Shown one piece after another: positions 15,475 through 24,045 of a stretch of DNA of 38,324 bases. A program made the translations under genes and the position numbers. Below the pieces are notes generated by a model. The model ran no database searches, was not told the DNA's origin, and was given only the letters and a program-made list of their open reading frames with translations. The stretch covers positions 1 to 38,324 of the forward strand of contig JBBDWJ010000118.1 of the NCBI GenBank assembly GCA_040902925.1. The letters are read 5' to 3'. Origin of the DNA: JBBDWJ01 sp040902925 (lineage in GTDB: Bacteria; Acidobacteriota; Terriglobia; Bryobacterales; UBA6623). Within the stretch, counting starts at the first letter, position 1. Each line of letters opens with the position of its first letter.

Positions 15475-18219
15475 ATGAAGCCTTCACAAATCCGCAACAT
15501 CATTCTGCTCGTGCTGGCGTTTCTACTGCTAGCCGGTTCGCGCACGATCGCCAATTTCGTTATCGAATACCAATGGTGGCAGGAGCTGGGACAGACCGAG
15601 ACGTGGTTCAGCATGCTGTTGTACCAGTTTTTCCCCGCCGTCGTCGCTTCGGTTGTCGCGTGGCTCGTGCTCATGTGGGCGCACCGCGGCGGCGTTCAAT
15701 TCGCGGGAGCGCCGACGTCGCGCTACCCCTGGTATTCGCGCCTGGCGCCGCTGGCGTTACTGGTCCCGGCGATTGTGTTCATCGGCTCGTCGGTGGATTC
15801 CTGGACCGTGATGGCGTACGTTGGCGCGCAGGGCGTCGCCGTGCCCGCCGATGCCTGGGCCGACCCTGTTTTTGGCAAGCAGCTTTCGTTCTTTCTGTTC
15901 AGCCTGCCGTTTCTCTACCTGCTGCTGCGATTCGTTTTTGTCACCGCCGTGTTCGCGATTCTTGTGTTCTGGTTGACGGGCCGCGGCTGGCAGATTTTTG
16001 AACGCCTGCAGCGTTTCCGGGAAGGCGGCGGCTCGATGGAGCAGTTCGACCCCGGGCCGAATCCGCTGCTGCTGGCCGGCGCCACGAGCACGAGTTTCGC
16101 GCGGGTCTTGGGTTCGCTGGGCCTTGTCGCCGCGGCAGCGTGGTTCTTCCTGGGCCGCTATCAACTGCTGATGAACCAGCACCCGTTCATGACCGGCGTG
16201 GACTACGTGGATGAGAACGTAACCCTGCCGCTGCGCTGGCTTGTGATCGCCGCGTTTTTGGTTGCCGTGCCGCTGCTCTGGTCGCGCAGCGTCAAGCTGG
16301 CCGCCGGCGTGGTGGTGGCGGCGATGATCGCCAATGCTCTGGTTCCCACCATCGTGGCCTCCATTTTCGTGCGGCCGAGTGAGCTGGACTACCAGAGGCC
16401 TTACATCGAGCGCCACATCGCGGCGACCAGCGAAGCCTATGGCATCGCACGGGGCGCGCAGCAGCTCGAGTTCCCTACCTCGCCCATCGAACACCTGGGC
16501 ACGGAAACCGACCAGAACCTGGTCGACAATATCCGGCTTTGGGATTGGCGAGCCTTCAAGGACACGATCACCCAGATCCAGGCGCTGCGTCCTTACTACC
16601 GCTTCAACGACATCGACATCGACCGCTACACGATCGACGGCAAAATGAAGCAGGTGCTGCTATCCGCCCGTGAAGTCGACGTCAACCAGCTTCCGGGCGA
16701 GACCCGCTCCAGTTGGCCGATTCGCAACCTTTCCTACACGCACGGCTACGGCGTGGTGATGTCGGAAGTCAATCGCACCACCGAAGACGGCTTGCCGATG
16801 CTGTTGATTCAAGACGCCCCTCCGGAAATCAAGATCCCCGATATTCAGCTCACGCGGCCCGAAATCTACTACGGCGAGGTGACGCACGACCCCGTATTCG
16901 TAAACACCGGCCAGCCGGAGTTCGATTATCCGTCAGGCAGCGAGAACGTTTACTCCACCTACCAGGGCAACGGCGGGTTTCCTATCAGTAGCCTGTTGCT
17001 GCGCCTCGCCGCCTCGATCAGCGAGGGCGAATACAACATCCTGTTGACGCAGTACATCAACGAAAAGAGCCGCATGATGCTCTACCGCAACGTGAGCGAG
17101 CGGCTGGAGCACCTCGCCGGATTCATCCATTGGGACACCGACCCCTATGTGGTGATCACCGACGACGGCCGGGTGGCCTGGATCGTGGACGGCTACACGG
17201 CGTCCGATCGCCACCCGTATTCGGCCAGCGTGTCGGTGCCAGATTTCGGCCGCACGATCAACTACGTGCGCAACTCGGTCAAGGCGGTTGTTGACGCCTA
17301 CGACGGCACGACGACGCTTTACGTCTTTGACGAGGAAGATCCGATCATCCAGGCCTACCGTAACCTGTTCCCTGAGCTGTTCAAACCCGCGGCGGAAATG
17401 CCGGCGTCGCTGCGGGCGCACGTGCGGTACCCGGAGGGCATGTTCCAGATTCAGGCCGAGATCTACCGCACGTTTCACATGAAAGATCCCGAGGTCTTCT
17501 ACACCAAGGAAGACGTCTGGGACATCGCGCAGAGCCTCAGCGGCGACACCGGGCGCGCCGCGCCCATGAGCCCGACCTACATCGTGGCCGGCCTGCCCGG
17601 CGGGGAGCGCCCGGAGTTCCTGCTCATGCTGCCGTTCACGCCGCGCGGCAAAGACAACCTTATCGGCTGGATGGCGGCGCGCTGCGACGGCGAGAAACTG
17701 GGCGAGCTGTTCTTCTTCCAGCTCTCCAAACAACAACTGGTGTTCGGTCCGAACCAGATTGAGTCGCGGATCAACCAGGATGAAAACATCGCCCGCGACC
17801 TCACGCTCTGGAATCAGCAAGGCTCGCGGGTGTTGCGCGGCGACATCCTCGCGCTGCCCGTCGAGAGCAACTTCCTCTACGTGGAGTCGATCTATATTCA
17901 GGCTGAGAGCGCGCGCATGCCGCAGTTGCGCAAGGTGGTGCTGGCGCTCGGCAACCGCCTGGTCTATGAGGACACCTTCGAGGCAGCGCTGGATCGCCTC
18001 TCGATGGGTAGCCTGCGGACCCGTCCGGGCGAGGTTTCGTCCACCGGCTCGGGGGTGTCTCCGCCTGGCGCGGCGGCCACCGGCGCCACAAGCCAAGGCC
18101 AGCCTGCCTTGTCCGAAGCACAAATGCGTGAGCTGGCAACGCGCCTTCGCCAACTCCGCCAGCAGGCGGAACAGCTCGCCAAGGAACTGCAGCAGGTCGA
18201 GGGAGAGTTGCAGGAGTAG
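15475..18219 (+). CDS. UPF0182-family large membrane protein
   Basis: The 914-residue protein has a hydrophobic N-terminal third with about seven membrane segments (starting IRNIILLVLAFLLLAGSRTI, ending near residue 300). A large soluble domain follows. Landmarks include YQRPYIERHIAATSEAYGI, FNDIDIDRYTIDG, RSSWPIRNLSYTHGYGVV and IDAPPEIK-type blocks, PYVVITDDGRVAWIVDGYT and ARCDGEKLGELFFFQLSKQQ. Order and length match the UPF0182 family, whose role is unknown. The extreme C-terminus after about residue 855 is a Ser/Gly/Ala linker and a Gln/Leu-rich coiled coil (RLRQLRQQAEQLAKELQQ). It starts 154 nt after pyrC with no evident functional link. Family is secure from sequence blocks; function unknown. 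Confidence 0.92.
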   Translation: MKPSQIRNIILLVLAFLLLAGSRTIANFVIEYQWWQELGQTETWFSMLLYQFFPAVVASVVAWLVLMWAHRGGVQFAGAPTSRYPWYSRLAPLALLVPAIVFIGSSVDSWTVMAYVGAQGVAVPADAWADPVFGKQLSFFLFSLPFLYLLLRFVFVTAVFAILVFWLTGRGWQIFERLQRFREGGGSMEQFDPGPNPLLLAGATSTSFARVLGSLGLVAAAAWFFLGRYQLLMNQHPFMTGVDYVDENVTLPLRWLVIAAFLVAVPLLWSRSVKLAAGVVVAAMIANALVPTIVASIFVRPSELDYQRPYIERHIAATSEAYGIARGAQQLEFPTSPIEHLGTETDQNLVDNIRLWDWRAFKDTITQIQALRPYYRFNDIDIDRYTIDGKMKQVLLSAREVDVNQLPGETRSSWPIRNLSYTHGYGVVMSEVNRTTEDGLPMLLIQDAPPEIKIPDIQLTRPEIYYGEVTHDPVFVNTGQPEFDYPSGSENVYSTYQGNGGFPISSLLLRLAASISEGEYNILLTQYINEKSRMMLYRNVSERLEHLAGFIHWDTDPYVVITDDGRVAWIVDGYTASDRHPYSASVSVPDFGRTINYVRNSVKAVVDAYDGTTTLYVFDEEDPIIQAYRNLFPELFKPAAEMPASLRAHVRYPEGMFQIQAEIYRTFHMKDPEVFYTKEDVWDIAQSLSGDTGRAAPMSPTYIVAGLPGGERPEFLLMLPFTPRGKDNLIGWMAARCDGEKLGELFFFQLSKQQLVFGPNQIESRINQDENIARDLTLWNQQGSRVLRGDILALPVESNFLYVESIYIQAESARMPQLRKVVLALGNRLVYEDTFEAALDRLSMGSLRTRPGEVSSTGSGVSPPGAAATGATSQGQPALSEAQMRELATRLRQLRQQAEQLAKELQQVEGELQE

Positions 18220-18286
18220 AGCGCCCCGCTGCCGGCGGTGTACCCGTCTCACCTCAGCGAGACGCGCGCCTTGGACCCGGCGCACC

Positions 18287-18332
18287 GTGGGGACCGGTAC
18301 TCGTGCCGGTCCCGGGCAGGCGCAGCCTGCCC
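18287..18332 (+). repeat. Two-stem palindromic repeat, family B, copy 2
   Basis: The outer stem GGGACCGG-tactcgtg-CCGGTCCC (18290-18313) is perfect and can extend inward to an 11-bp stem. The inner stem GGGCAGGC-gca-GCCTGCCC (18314-18332) follows at once. The same gca loop as copy 1 is kept while four inner-stem pairs are exchanged. It lies in the 257-nt gap before the TIM-barrel gene. Confidence 0.75.
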
Positions 18333-18476
18333 ATAGTCCGGAGCGCGAGCCAAGGAACTGAATAAAAAAGTGCGGCCCTCTTTCCGGCGAGCACAGGCGA
18401 GAGCGCTGGTCGCCAGTGGAACCGCGGCCTGCGCCGCGCTCTGCGATAATCGAACCGAACACAGGAGGTAGACACC

Positions 18477-19352
18477 ATGACCCTCAACCGACGCACCTTT
18501 TTGCAATCTTCCCTTGCGGGACTCGCCGCCGGCGTCAGTGTTCCGGCACTACAGGCCGCCGGCCAAGCGAAATTCCCCATCGGTGTCACCGATTGGAATC
18601 TTGATCTCAGCTCCCAACCTGAAGCCGTCGCCATGGCCAAGCAGTGCGGTTTTCAGGGCGTTCAAGTCGCCCTCGGACGCAAGCTGGTCGATGACAAGCT
18701 GCCGCTCGACAACGCCGAGATCCAGAAAATCTACCTCGCCGAAGCAAAGAAGCACGGCATCGCGCTGACTTCAACCTGCGTCGACCGGCTGCATAACAAT
18801 TACCTCAAGAACGACCCGCTCGGCCAGAAGTGGGTTCGCGACGGCATCCGGATCACGAAAGCGCTCGGCCTGGAAGTGATGCTGCTGCCGTTCTTCGGCA
18901 AGGGCGCACTCGAGACGCGCGCTGAAATGGACTACGTCGGCGACGCGCTACGCGACATCGGGCCGGAAGCCGAGGCGCAAGGGGTAATCCTTGGCCTCGA
19001 AGACACCATTTCCGCTGAGGACAACGTGTACATCATGGAGCGCTCCCGCTCGAAGGCCGTCTGGACGTACTACGACATCGGCAACTCGTCGCTGAAGGGG
19101 TTCGATCCAGTGAAGGAGATTCGCTGGCTCGGCAAACCGCGCATCTGCGAAGTTCACATCAAAGACAATCCGCACTACCTGGGCGAAGGAAAGATCGACA
19201 TTGCGGGAGTCGTCAAGGCCCTCACCGACATCGAGTACGAGCGCTGGGCGGTGTTCGAGACCAGCGCCCCGTCAAAAGACATTCCGGCGGACATGAAAAA
19301 GAACCTGGCGTACTTCCAAGGCCGCATCAAAGCCAACAACCAATCGGCGTAA
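18477..19352 (+). CDS. Tat-exported sugar-phosphate isomerase/epimerase-like TIM barrel
   Basis: The 291-residue protein begins with a twin-arginine signal (NRRTFLQ, then SSLAGLAAGVSVPALQAAG). The mature part is a xylose-isomerase-like / AP-endonuclease-2-type TIM barrel. Metal-ligand candidates are the Glu in ILGLEDTISAE, the Asp in TYYDIGNSS, the His in ICEVHIKDNP and the Glu in WAVFETSAPS. Such proteins isomerise or epimerise sugars or sugar acids, and export through Tat suggests a folded, cofactor-loaded periplasmic enzyme. A strong CAGGAGG lies 8 nt before the ATG and a GATAAT (about 18444) could be a -10 box. Substrate is not determinable. The Tat call rests on the visible RR motif plus hydrophobic core. 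Confidence 0.88.
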   Translation: MTLNRRTFLQSSLAGLAAGVSVPALQAAGQAKFPIGVTDWNLDLSSQPEAVAMAKQCGFQGVQVALGRKLVDDKLPLDNAEIQKIYLAEAKKHGIALTSTCVDRLHNNYLKNDPLGQKWVRDGIRITKALGLEVMLLPFFGKGALETRAEMDYVGDALRDIGPEAEAQGVILGLEDTISAEDNVYIMERSRSKAVWTYYDIGNSSLKGFDPVKEIRWLGKPRICEVHIKDNPHYLGEGKIDIAGVVKALTDIEYERWAVFETSAPSKDIPADMKKNLAYFQGRIKANNQSA

Positions 19353-19625
19353 GTCGAATCGGACGTCCTTGCCGCACGGGTGGACCTTGATGGAACGCGC
19401 GGAACGCCCCCAAGCATACGGGAATCGCCGAAGGCGATCCGGGCCCTACTCGCAAGGGTGGTGCCACACTGCAAGACGCTCAGCATACCGCTTGGTATCA
19501 CCCCGCTCGACCAGCGGATCAGTTTGTCCACCCACTCCTGCGCTCGAGTCGAGGCCACAAACACCACACAACCCGGGCCCTCCGCCCCAAGGTGCCACGC
19601 CTCTTCCGGGCAGCAACCAGCATCC

Positions 19626-19639
19626 GTACCGGTCCTCAC
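19626..19639 (-). repeat. Family B outer stem, partial inverted copy
   Basis: GTACCGGTCCTCAC matches the 3' half of the inverted copy at 11090-11116 exactly. The other arm has decayed. Confidence 0.5.
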
Positions 19640-19643
19640 TTTA

Positions 19644-19668
19644 GGACAGACAGGATTGTCTCTCCCAC
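19644..19668 (+). repeat. Family A palindrome, copy 3
   Basis: GGACAGACA-ggat-TGTCTCTCC has one mismatch in the right arm and the same loop and flanking CCAC as the copy at 13954. Confidence 0.65.
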
Positions 19669-19883
19669 TTTGCACCTGGCGGCGGATTGTATTACACTCC
19701 GGTTGCTTGATTACAAGCGTGGTTCCTGCTGGCTCCTTCGCGGGGGTCTGACAGGGCCTCTCCGGTTGATCGGCGCCGCCGGGCGGCCGCCCGGATACAG
19801 GCCGCCAAACCCGGGTTTTCGCGCGCCGCGCCGAGCTGAATCGGCGCCGGCTTGAGCGTGGATTTCGTGTGGGGTGAATTCGA

Positions 19884-21980
19884 ATGAGGGTCTATTCTAC
19901 CAGCGAGGTACGGAATGTTGGCATTGTCGGCCACGGTGACAGTGGCAAGACCAGCCTTGTCGCCGCGATTCTCTACACCGCCGGCGTCACCACACGGCTG
20001 ACGCGCGTCGACGAAGGCAACACCGTCACCGATTACGACGACGAGGAAATTGCCCGCAAGGTGAGCGTCTCTTCCGCGCTGGCGAACGTGGCGTGGAATA
20101 ACGTCAAGATCAACTTAATCGACACCCCCGGCTACAACATCTTCATCAACGACGCCAAGGCGGCGCTGATTGCCGCCGACAGCGTCGTGGTCGTAGTCGA
20201 CAGTCTCCATGGCGTCGAGGTGCAGACCGAAAAGGCCTGGGGTTTTGCGCAGGAATATAACCTGCCCCGGATCGTGTTGATCAACAAGATGGTCAAAGAG
20301 CGCGCCGATTTCGCCGCCGCCGTCAAGAGCGTTCAGGATGTGCTCTCCTCGAAGGCCATTCCGGTGCAACTGCCCATCGGCAAGGAGAGGGAGTTTCGCG
20401 GCGTCGTGGATCTCGTCGCGATGAAAGCCTACACCTACGAATTCGACGGCAAGGGCGTGGGGAAAGTCGAGGACATCCCCGCCGATATGGCCGCCGAGGC
20501 CGAGTCGGCCCGCGAAACGCTGATGGAGGCTGTCGCCGAATGCGATGACGAGCTGCTCAATGAATACCTGGAGAACCTGACGCTGCCGCCCGAAAAACTC
20601 GCCGCGGGTTTGCGCAAAGGCGTCGCGGAACAACAGATCTTTCCGATCTTGTGCGCTTCGGGATTGCACAACATCGGCACCGACGCCCTCCTGAATTTTC
20701 TGGATGCCTACGCGCCCGACCCCTCATTCCGGGGCGAGGTCGAAGGCAGCGACGGCAAAGGCGGCACCGTCAAGCGCAAGATCTCCGACAGCGAGCCGCT
20801 GTCGCTGTTTGTGTTCAAGACCGCCGCCGACCCCTTCGCGGGACGCGTCACCTATTTCAAAGTTGTCTCGGGGACCCTGAAGAACGACGACAGCATCGAC
20901 AACTACACACGCAGCGCCCACGAGCGTTTCTCGCGAATCTCGACCGTCCAAGGCAAAGATCTTGGCCCGATCGCCGCCTTCCATGCCGGGGACATCGGCG
21001 CCGTCGCCAAGCTGAAAGACACCCTTACCGGCGACAGTCTGGGCCAGAAAGACCGCATCATCGAGTTTCCCAAGGCCAGTCTGCCGCATCCGGCGATCGC
21101 CTACGCCATCGAACCAAAAACGCGGCAGGACGAGGACCGCCTCAGCCACGCGATTCACAAGGTGCTCGAAGAAGATCCCACGCTGAACTTCTACCGCGAT
21201 GAGCAGACCAAGGAATTCCTGCTAGCGGGCAACGGCCAGCAGCACCTCGAAGTGATCGTCAGCCGGCTGGAGAGGCGGTATCACGTCGCCGTCGAGCTCA
21301 GAGCGCCTAAAATCCCCTACCGGGAGACCATTCGAGGCTTCGCCGACGCCCACGGCCGCCACAAAAAGCAGACCGGTGGCCACGGCCAGTTCGGCGACTG
21401 CAAGATCAAGATGGAGCCGCTCGAACGGGGCAAGAAATTCGAATTCGCCAACGAAATCTTCGGCGGCTCCATTCCCAAGACCTACATCCCCGCCGTCGAG
21501 AAGGGCATCATTGAGGCCGCTGAACACGGCTACGTGGCGGGCTATCCGGTTGTGGATTTCAAGGTGATCCTCTACGACGGCTCCTACCACGATGTCGATT
21601 CCTCGGAGCTCGCCTTCAAGCTGGCGGGGCGCAAAGCCTTCCGCAAGGCCATGGAGCAGGCCAAGCCGGCGCTGCTCGAGCCGGTGATGAACGTCGAAAT
21701 CGTCGCCCCCATCGATTTCGCCGGCGACCTGATGGGCGATATCAACAGCCGCCGCGGGCGCATCCAGGGCATGGACACCAAGGGCCAGAATCAAACCATC
21801 AAGGCCCAGGTGCCGATGGCAGAAATGCTGACCTACGCCAACGACCTGACCTCGATGACGCAGGGGCGGGCTACGTTTAGCATGGAGTTCGCGCACTACG
21901 ACTTCGTGCCGCAGCACCAGGCGGACAAAATCATCGCGGCTGCCGGCGGCCGGCATGCCGAAGAAGACGACGAAGGCTGA
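19884..21980 (+). CDS. Elongation factor G-like translational GTPase (divergent paralogue)
   Basis: The 698-residue protein has the five-domain layout of EF-G. It has a GTPase domain, then domain II (SLFVFKTAADPFAGRVTYFKVVSG), domain III (LLAGNGQQHLEVIVSRL), domain IV (PYRETIRGFADAHGRHKKQTGGHGQFG) and domain V (PVMNVEIVAPIDFAGDLMGDINSRRGRI). The P-loop is Gly16-His-Gly-Asp-Ser-Gly-Lys-Thr23. Two G-motifs deviate: switch II reads Asp80-Thr-Pro-Gly-Tyr84, without the catalytic His of EF-G. The base-recognition motif reads Asn134-Lys-Met-Val137, without the Asp of NKxD. These place it in the EF-G-like group of uncertain role, not the housekeeping EF-G. GGGGTGA before the ATG is a fair ribosome site. 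No ribosomal genes are adjacent. Confidence 0.93.
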   Translation: MRVYSTSEVRNVGIVGHGDSGKTSLVAAILYTAGVTTRLTRVDEGNTVTDYDDEEIARKVSVSSALANVAWNNVKINLIDTPGYNIFINDAKAALIAADSVVVVVDSLHGVEVQTEKAWGFAQEYNLPRIVLINKMVKERADFAAAVKSVQDVLSSKAIPVQLPIGKEREFRGVVDLVAMKAYTYEFDGKGVGKVEDIPADMAAEAESARETLMEAVAECDDELLNEYLENLTLPPEKLAAGLRKGVAEQQIFPILCASGLHNIGTDALLNFLDAYAPDPSFRGEVEGSDGKGGTVKRKISDSEPLSLFVFKTAADPFAGRVTYFKVVSGTLKNDDSIDNYTRSAHERFSRISTVQGKDLGPIAAFHAGDIGAVAKLKDTLTGDSLGQKDRIIEFPKASLPHPAIAYAIEPKTRQDEDRLSHAIHKVLEEDPTLNFYRDEQTKEFLLAGNGQQHLEVIVSRLERRYHVAVELRAPKIPYRETIRGFADAHGRHKKQTGGHGQFGDCKIKMEPLERGKKFEFANEIFGGSIPKTYIPAVEKGIIEAAEHGYVAGYPVVDFKVILYDGSYHDVDSSELAFKLAGRKAFRKAMEQAKPALLEPVMNVEIVAPIDFAGDLMGDINSRRGRIQGMDTKGQNQTIKAQVPMAEMLTYANDLTSMTQGRATFSMEFAHYDFVPQHQADKIIAAAGGRHAEEDDEG

Positions 21981-22136
21981 TCGGCGGCGCGGATTCGCCC
22001 ACTCTCCGAAAACACGTGGAGTCTCATTCGAGGCAGCAAGGGCGCTGCCAGCGCGCGAACGGCAGCCCGGCAGCGAGCCGGACAGATTCGCGCTCGATCG
22101 AGGCAGCAGCGGCCGTGGGCTGGCGCCCTATCCTGG

Positions 22137-22601
22137 CTACTTGATTTCCCCGTCGGTTTCCGAGGCGTTGCCTTCGCCCGAGTGCTGGCGAATGATGTTG
22201 GAGTGATCGGTGTAGAACGAGCGGCTGCCGGTCACGTTGTAGGTCTGCGGATCGGCGTTGACGGTATAGCCGGCCGGCGTTCCCACCATCGTGAAGATAT
22301 ACCCCGACTTAAGCCCCGTCGCCAGGTCCTCGGAGATCAGGTCGGCCGCGGTTGGTGAACGCGGGCCGCTCCCTGGCGCCGGGCCTAGCTCGTTGAGCGT
22401 GGCGGCGTACCGCCCGTATGTAGAAAAGTACTGAATTTGGGCGGTGTTGATCGTTTGTAGGGTCCGGATCGCCGCCATTTCGAAGGCCGCCATGCGGGCC
22501 TGCGTCAGCTTAGGCAGCGCGATCGCCGTAATGATGAGGATGATCGCGATGACGATCAGGAGCTCGATCAGTGAGAAGCCGTTTCGACGTCGGCGAGTCA
22601 T
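22137..22601 (-). CDS. Type IV pilin / pseudopilin-like protein
   Basis: This 154-residue protein starts at an ATG preceded by a very strong AGAGGAGG, which fixes the start although the frame stays open to 22763. It has a short basic leader (MTRRRRNG) and the prepilin peptidase site G-FSLIELLIVIAI with Glu at position +5. A 25-residue hydrophobic helix follows (ending ALPKLTQARMAAFEMAAIRT). The globular part has TINTAQIQYFSTYGRYAATLNEL and a C-terminal Asp/Gln-rich tail. It resembles GspG/PilA-like major subunits and should be inner-membrane anchored, then assembled into a pilus or pseudopilus. No assembly genes lie nearby, so it is an orphan subunit gene here. Confidence 0.9.
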   Translation of the reverse strand: MTRRRRNGFSLIELLIVIAIILIITAIALPKLTQARMAAFEMAAIRTLQTINTAQIQYFSTYGRYAATLNELGPAPGSGPRSPTAADLISEDLATGLKSGYIFTMVGTPAGYTVNADPQTYNVTGSRSFYTDHSNIIRQHSGEGNASETDGEIK

Positions 22602-22623
22602 TTTGACCTCCTCTCTTGCTTCC

Positions 22624-22629
22624 ATTGTA
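22624..22629 (-). promoter_or_regulatory. Putative -10 box of the pilin-like gene
   Basis: TACAAT on the minus strand, 22 nt before the start codon, leaves room for the strong ribosome site. The -35 region (TTACCC at 18 nt spacing) is weak. Confidence 0.35.
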
Positions 22630-22818
22630 AGCACATACGAATACAAAGGGTAAGACGCACAGGCTGTGCGGGGCGTGCAGCAATTTTTGCCAGAAAGGCC
22701 TGCCAGGGCCTGGGTGGCCCCTTCGCCAGGATTCGGATCCCGGGTGGCGTAGCGCAGGGTCACCGGGCGGGTCTGGCCTCCGGCCGACGGTCGCCGGCGA
22801 CGCTGAAACCGGTCTGCG

Positions 22819-23670
22819 TCAGAAGCTGCCTTGGGCGGACGAACTGGCCAGAGATGCCTCGGCGAAGCTAGTCAGCTTTACACCGGCCTCCTCTAACGCT
22901 AGCCGGATTTCGCTGGCCTGCAGCGCCCGCAATTCGGTTTCCCGCGACTCGGTAAGACGCGTGCCGGACGCCCGTAGCTCGTCGTCGCAAACACCCGGAT
23001 GGCACATGAACTCCGTTAACCCTTCGGGGAGGGCCGCGATGAGTGCAACCAGGTGGCGCGTCTGGTACGCACCAGTGAATTGGAAGCCGGCGAAATGGTC
23101 GGTGGCGCGGCAGCCGTTTTTTGCGGCCAGGCGGTCGAAGCGGCGGCTGAGCGGACGGAGGGCCCGGTCGACCAGGCGGCGGCTGAGCGGCGCCGATCCC
23201 TGAGCCGCGCGCAACGGCAGATCGAAGGGCCGCCGGATCCACGGGATGCCGTAGCGCTTGGCCACTCGGAGAGTCGCTTCAAGGACCGGCGGCGCCAGGT
23301 GCGTGTGTTTGTGGGTGTCGAGGTGAGTCGGCTGCAGCCCCGCCGCCAACACCTTCTCGATCTGCGCGGCAAATTCCTGCTCGATGGCGGCGGTCGAAAG
23401 GCCGCGAGCCAGCCGCCAGAGCAGCTCTTTCATGGATTTTGCGAACGGCTCACGTGGAGGCACGATAGCCCGGCCGCCGATCAGCACGAGGTGGCAACCG
23501 ACATCGAGCTCGGGGGCGCCCAACGCGCGCTCAACGGCGTCTTCGAACGCAGGCCCATTGGCCATCAGCGTCGTGGAGCGCAGAACGCCGTGCTGGCAGG
23601 CTTCGACGATCCCGGCGTTGACGCCGCAGGTAAAACCGAAGTCGTCGGCGTTGACGATGAGGCGGCGCAT
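22819..23670 (-). CDS. ChbG/HpnK (YdjC-like) family deacetylase
   Basis: The 283-residue protein belongs to the YdjC-like polysaccharide deacetylases. The metal site is visible as Asn7-Ala-Asp9-Asp10-Phe-Gly near the N-terminus, the His cluster in THLDTHKHTHLAPPVL, and EFMCHPGV. Members deacetylate chito-oligosaccharides (ChbG) or a hopanoid-linked N-acetylglucosamine (HpnK). The sequence alone does not separate the two, though the HpnK-like start RLIVNADDFGFTCGVNAGI and the length fit well. It is cytoplasmic with no signal peptide. AGAGGA about 6-11 nt upstream supports the ATG at 23670. No hopanoid cyclase or chitin genes are near. Confidence 0.88.
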   Translation of the reverse strand: MRRLIVNADDFGFTCGVNAGIVEACQHGVLRSTTLMANGPAFEDAVERALGAPELDVGCHLVLIGGRAIVPPREPFAKSMKELLWRLARGLSTAAIEQEFAAQIEKVLAAGLQPTHLDTHKHTHLAPPVLEATLRVAKRYGIPWIRRPFDLPLRAAQGSAPLSRRLVDRALRPLSRRFDRLAAKNGCRATDHFAGFQFTGAYQTRHLVALIAALPEGLTEFMCHPGVCDDELRASGTRLTESRETELRALQASEIRLALEEAGVKLTSFAEASLASSSAQGSF

Positions 23671-23733
23671 GCGAGTCCTCTAAGTATGACCCGCACAAGG
23701 GCTAGGCGACCGGCCAGGAGACCTTGACGTCCG

Positions 23734-23750
23734 GTTCCCGTTATGGGAAC
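23734..23750. promoter_or_regulatory. Palindromic operator candidate for HigBA
   Basis: GTTCCC-gttat-GGGAAC is a perfect 6-bp inverted repeat ending 7 nt before the toxin ATG. A TTGACG -35-like box lies at 23724-23729. This is where a HigA-type antitoxin would bind to autorepress. Confidence 0.55.
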
Positions 23751-23757
23751 GTAAAGA

Positions 23758-24045
23758 ATGAACGTGATCAGCCGGAAAGCGCTTCGGCGATTTGCGGTGG
23801 AGCACCCGGAATCGGCGGTGGCCCTGAGCCATTGGTATCGTGTTGCGCGAAAAGGGAATTGGACGAATCTTGTCGAAGTGCGAAGCGACTTTCCTCACGC
23901 CGATTTCGTCCAAGGCTACACGGTTTTCAACGTCGCAGGCAATCGCTACCGGCTGATCACACGGATCGACTACCGCCACAGGTTGGTCCTGGTGCGCCAG
24001 GTTCTGACTCACCGGGAGTACGACAAAGGGAGCTGGAAATCATGA
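23758..24045 (+). CDS. higB: HigB-family toxin (type II toxin-antitoxin)
   Basis: The 95-residue basic protein has the HigB-toxin pattern: an N-terminal helix (MNVISRKALRRFAVEHPES), WYRVARKGNWTNLVEVRSDFPHADFV, then YTVFNVAGNRYRLITRIDYRHRLVLVRQVLTHREYDKGSW. The closing block with His-x-Glu-Tyr-Asp is the family hallmark. HigB is a RelE-fold mRNA interferase that cleaves mRNA in the ribosome. The gene is first in its operon, as in other higBA loci, and its stop overlaps the antitoxin ATG by 4 nt (ATGA). It is flanked upstream by a palindrome. Activity is inferred from family, with no obvious truncation. Confidence 0.92.
   Translation: MNVISRKALRRFAVEHPESAVALSHWYRVARKGNWTNLVEVRSDFPHADFVQGYTVFNVAGNRYRLITRIDYRHRLVLVRQVLTHREYDKGSWKS

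Larger units (their letters stand above)
19353..19883. other. Intergenic region, 531 bp, upstream of the EF-G-like gene
   Basis: No credible gene is seen. Open frames on both strands have the composition of noise. It holds a partial family B stem (19626-19639) followed within 5 nt by a family A palindrome (19644-19668). It also has an AT-richer patch near 19686-19715 that may carry the promoter of the EF-G-like gene. Confidence 0.45.

Noticed and set aside
16933..18462. 509-codon minus-strand ORF
   Set aside because: It lies antisense to the UPF0182 gene, whose sequence blocks are recognisable.
10902..19668. CRISPR array from the recurring palindromes
   Set aside because: The repeats are dispersed singly in gene gaps, not regularly spaced, and no cas genes are present.
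19380..19751. Open frames in the gap before the EF-G-like gene
   Set aside because: Both strands are open by chance; composition is unlike neighbouring genes and the frames span dispersed repeats.
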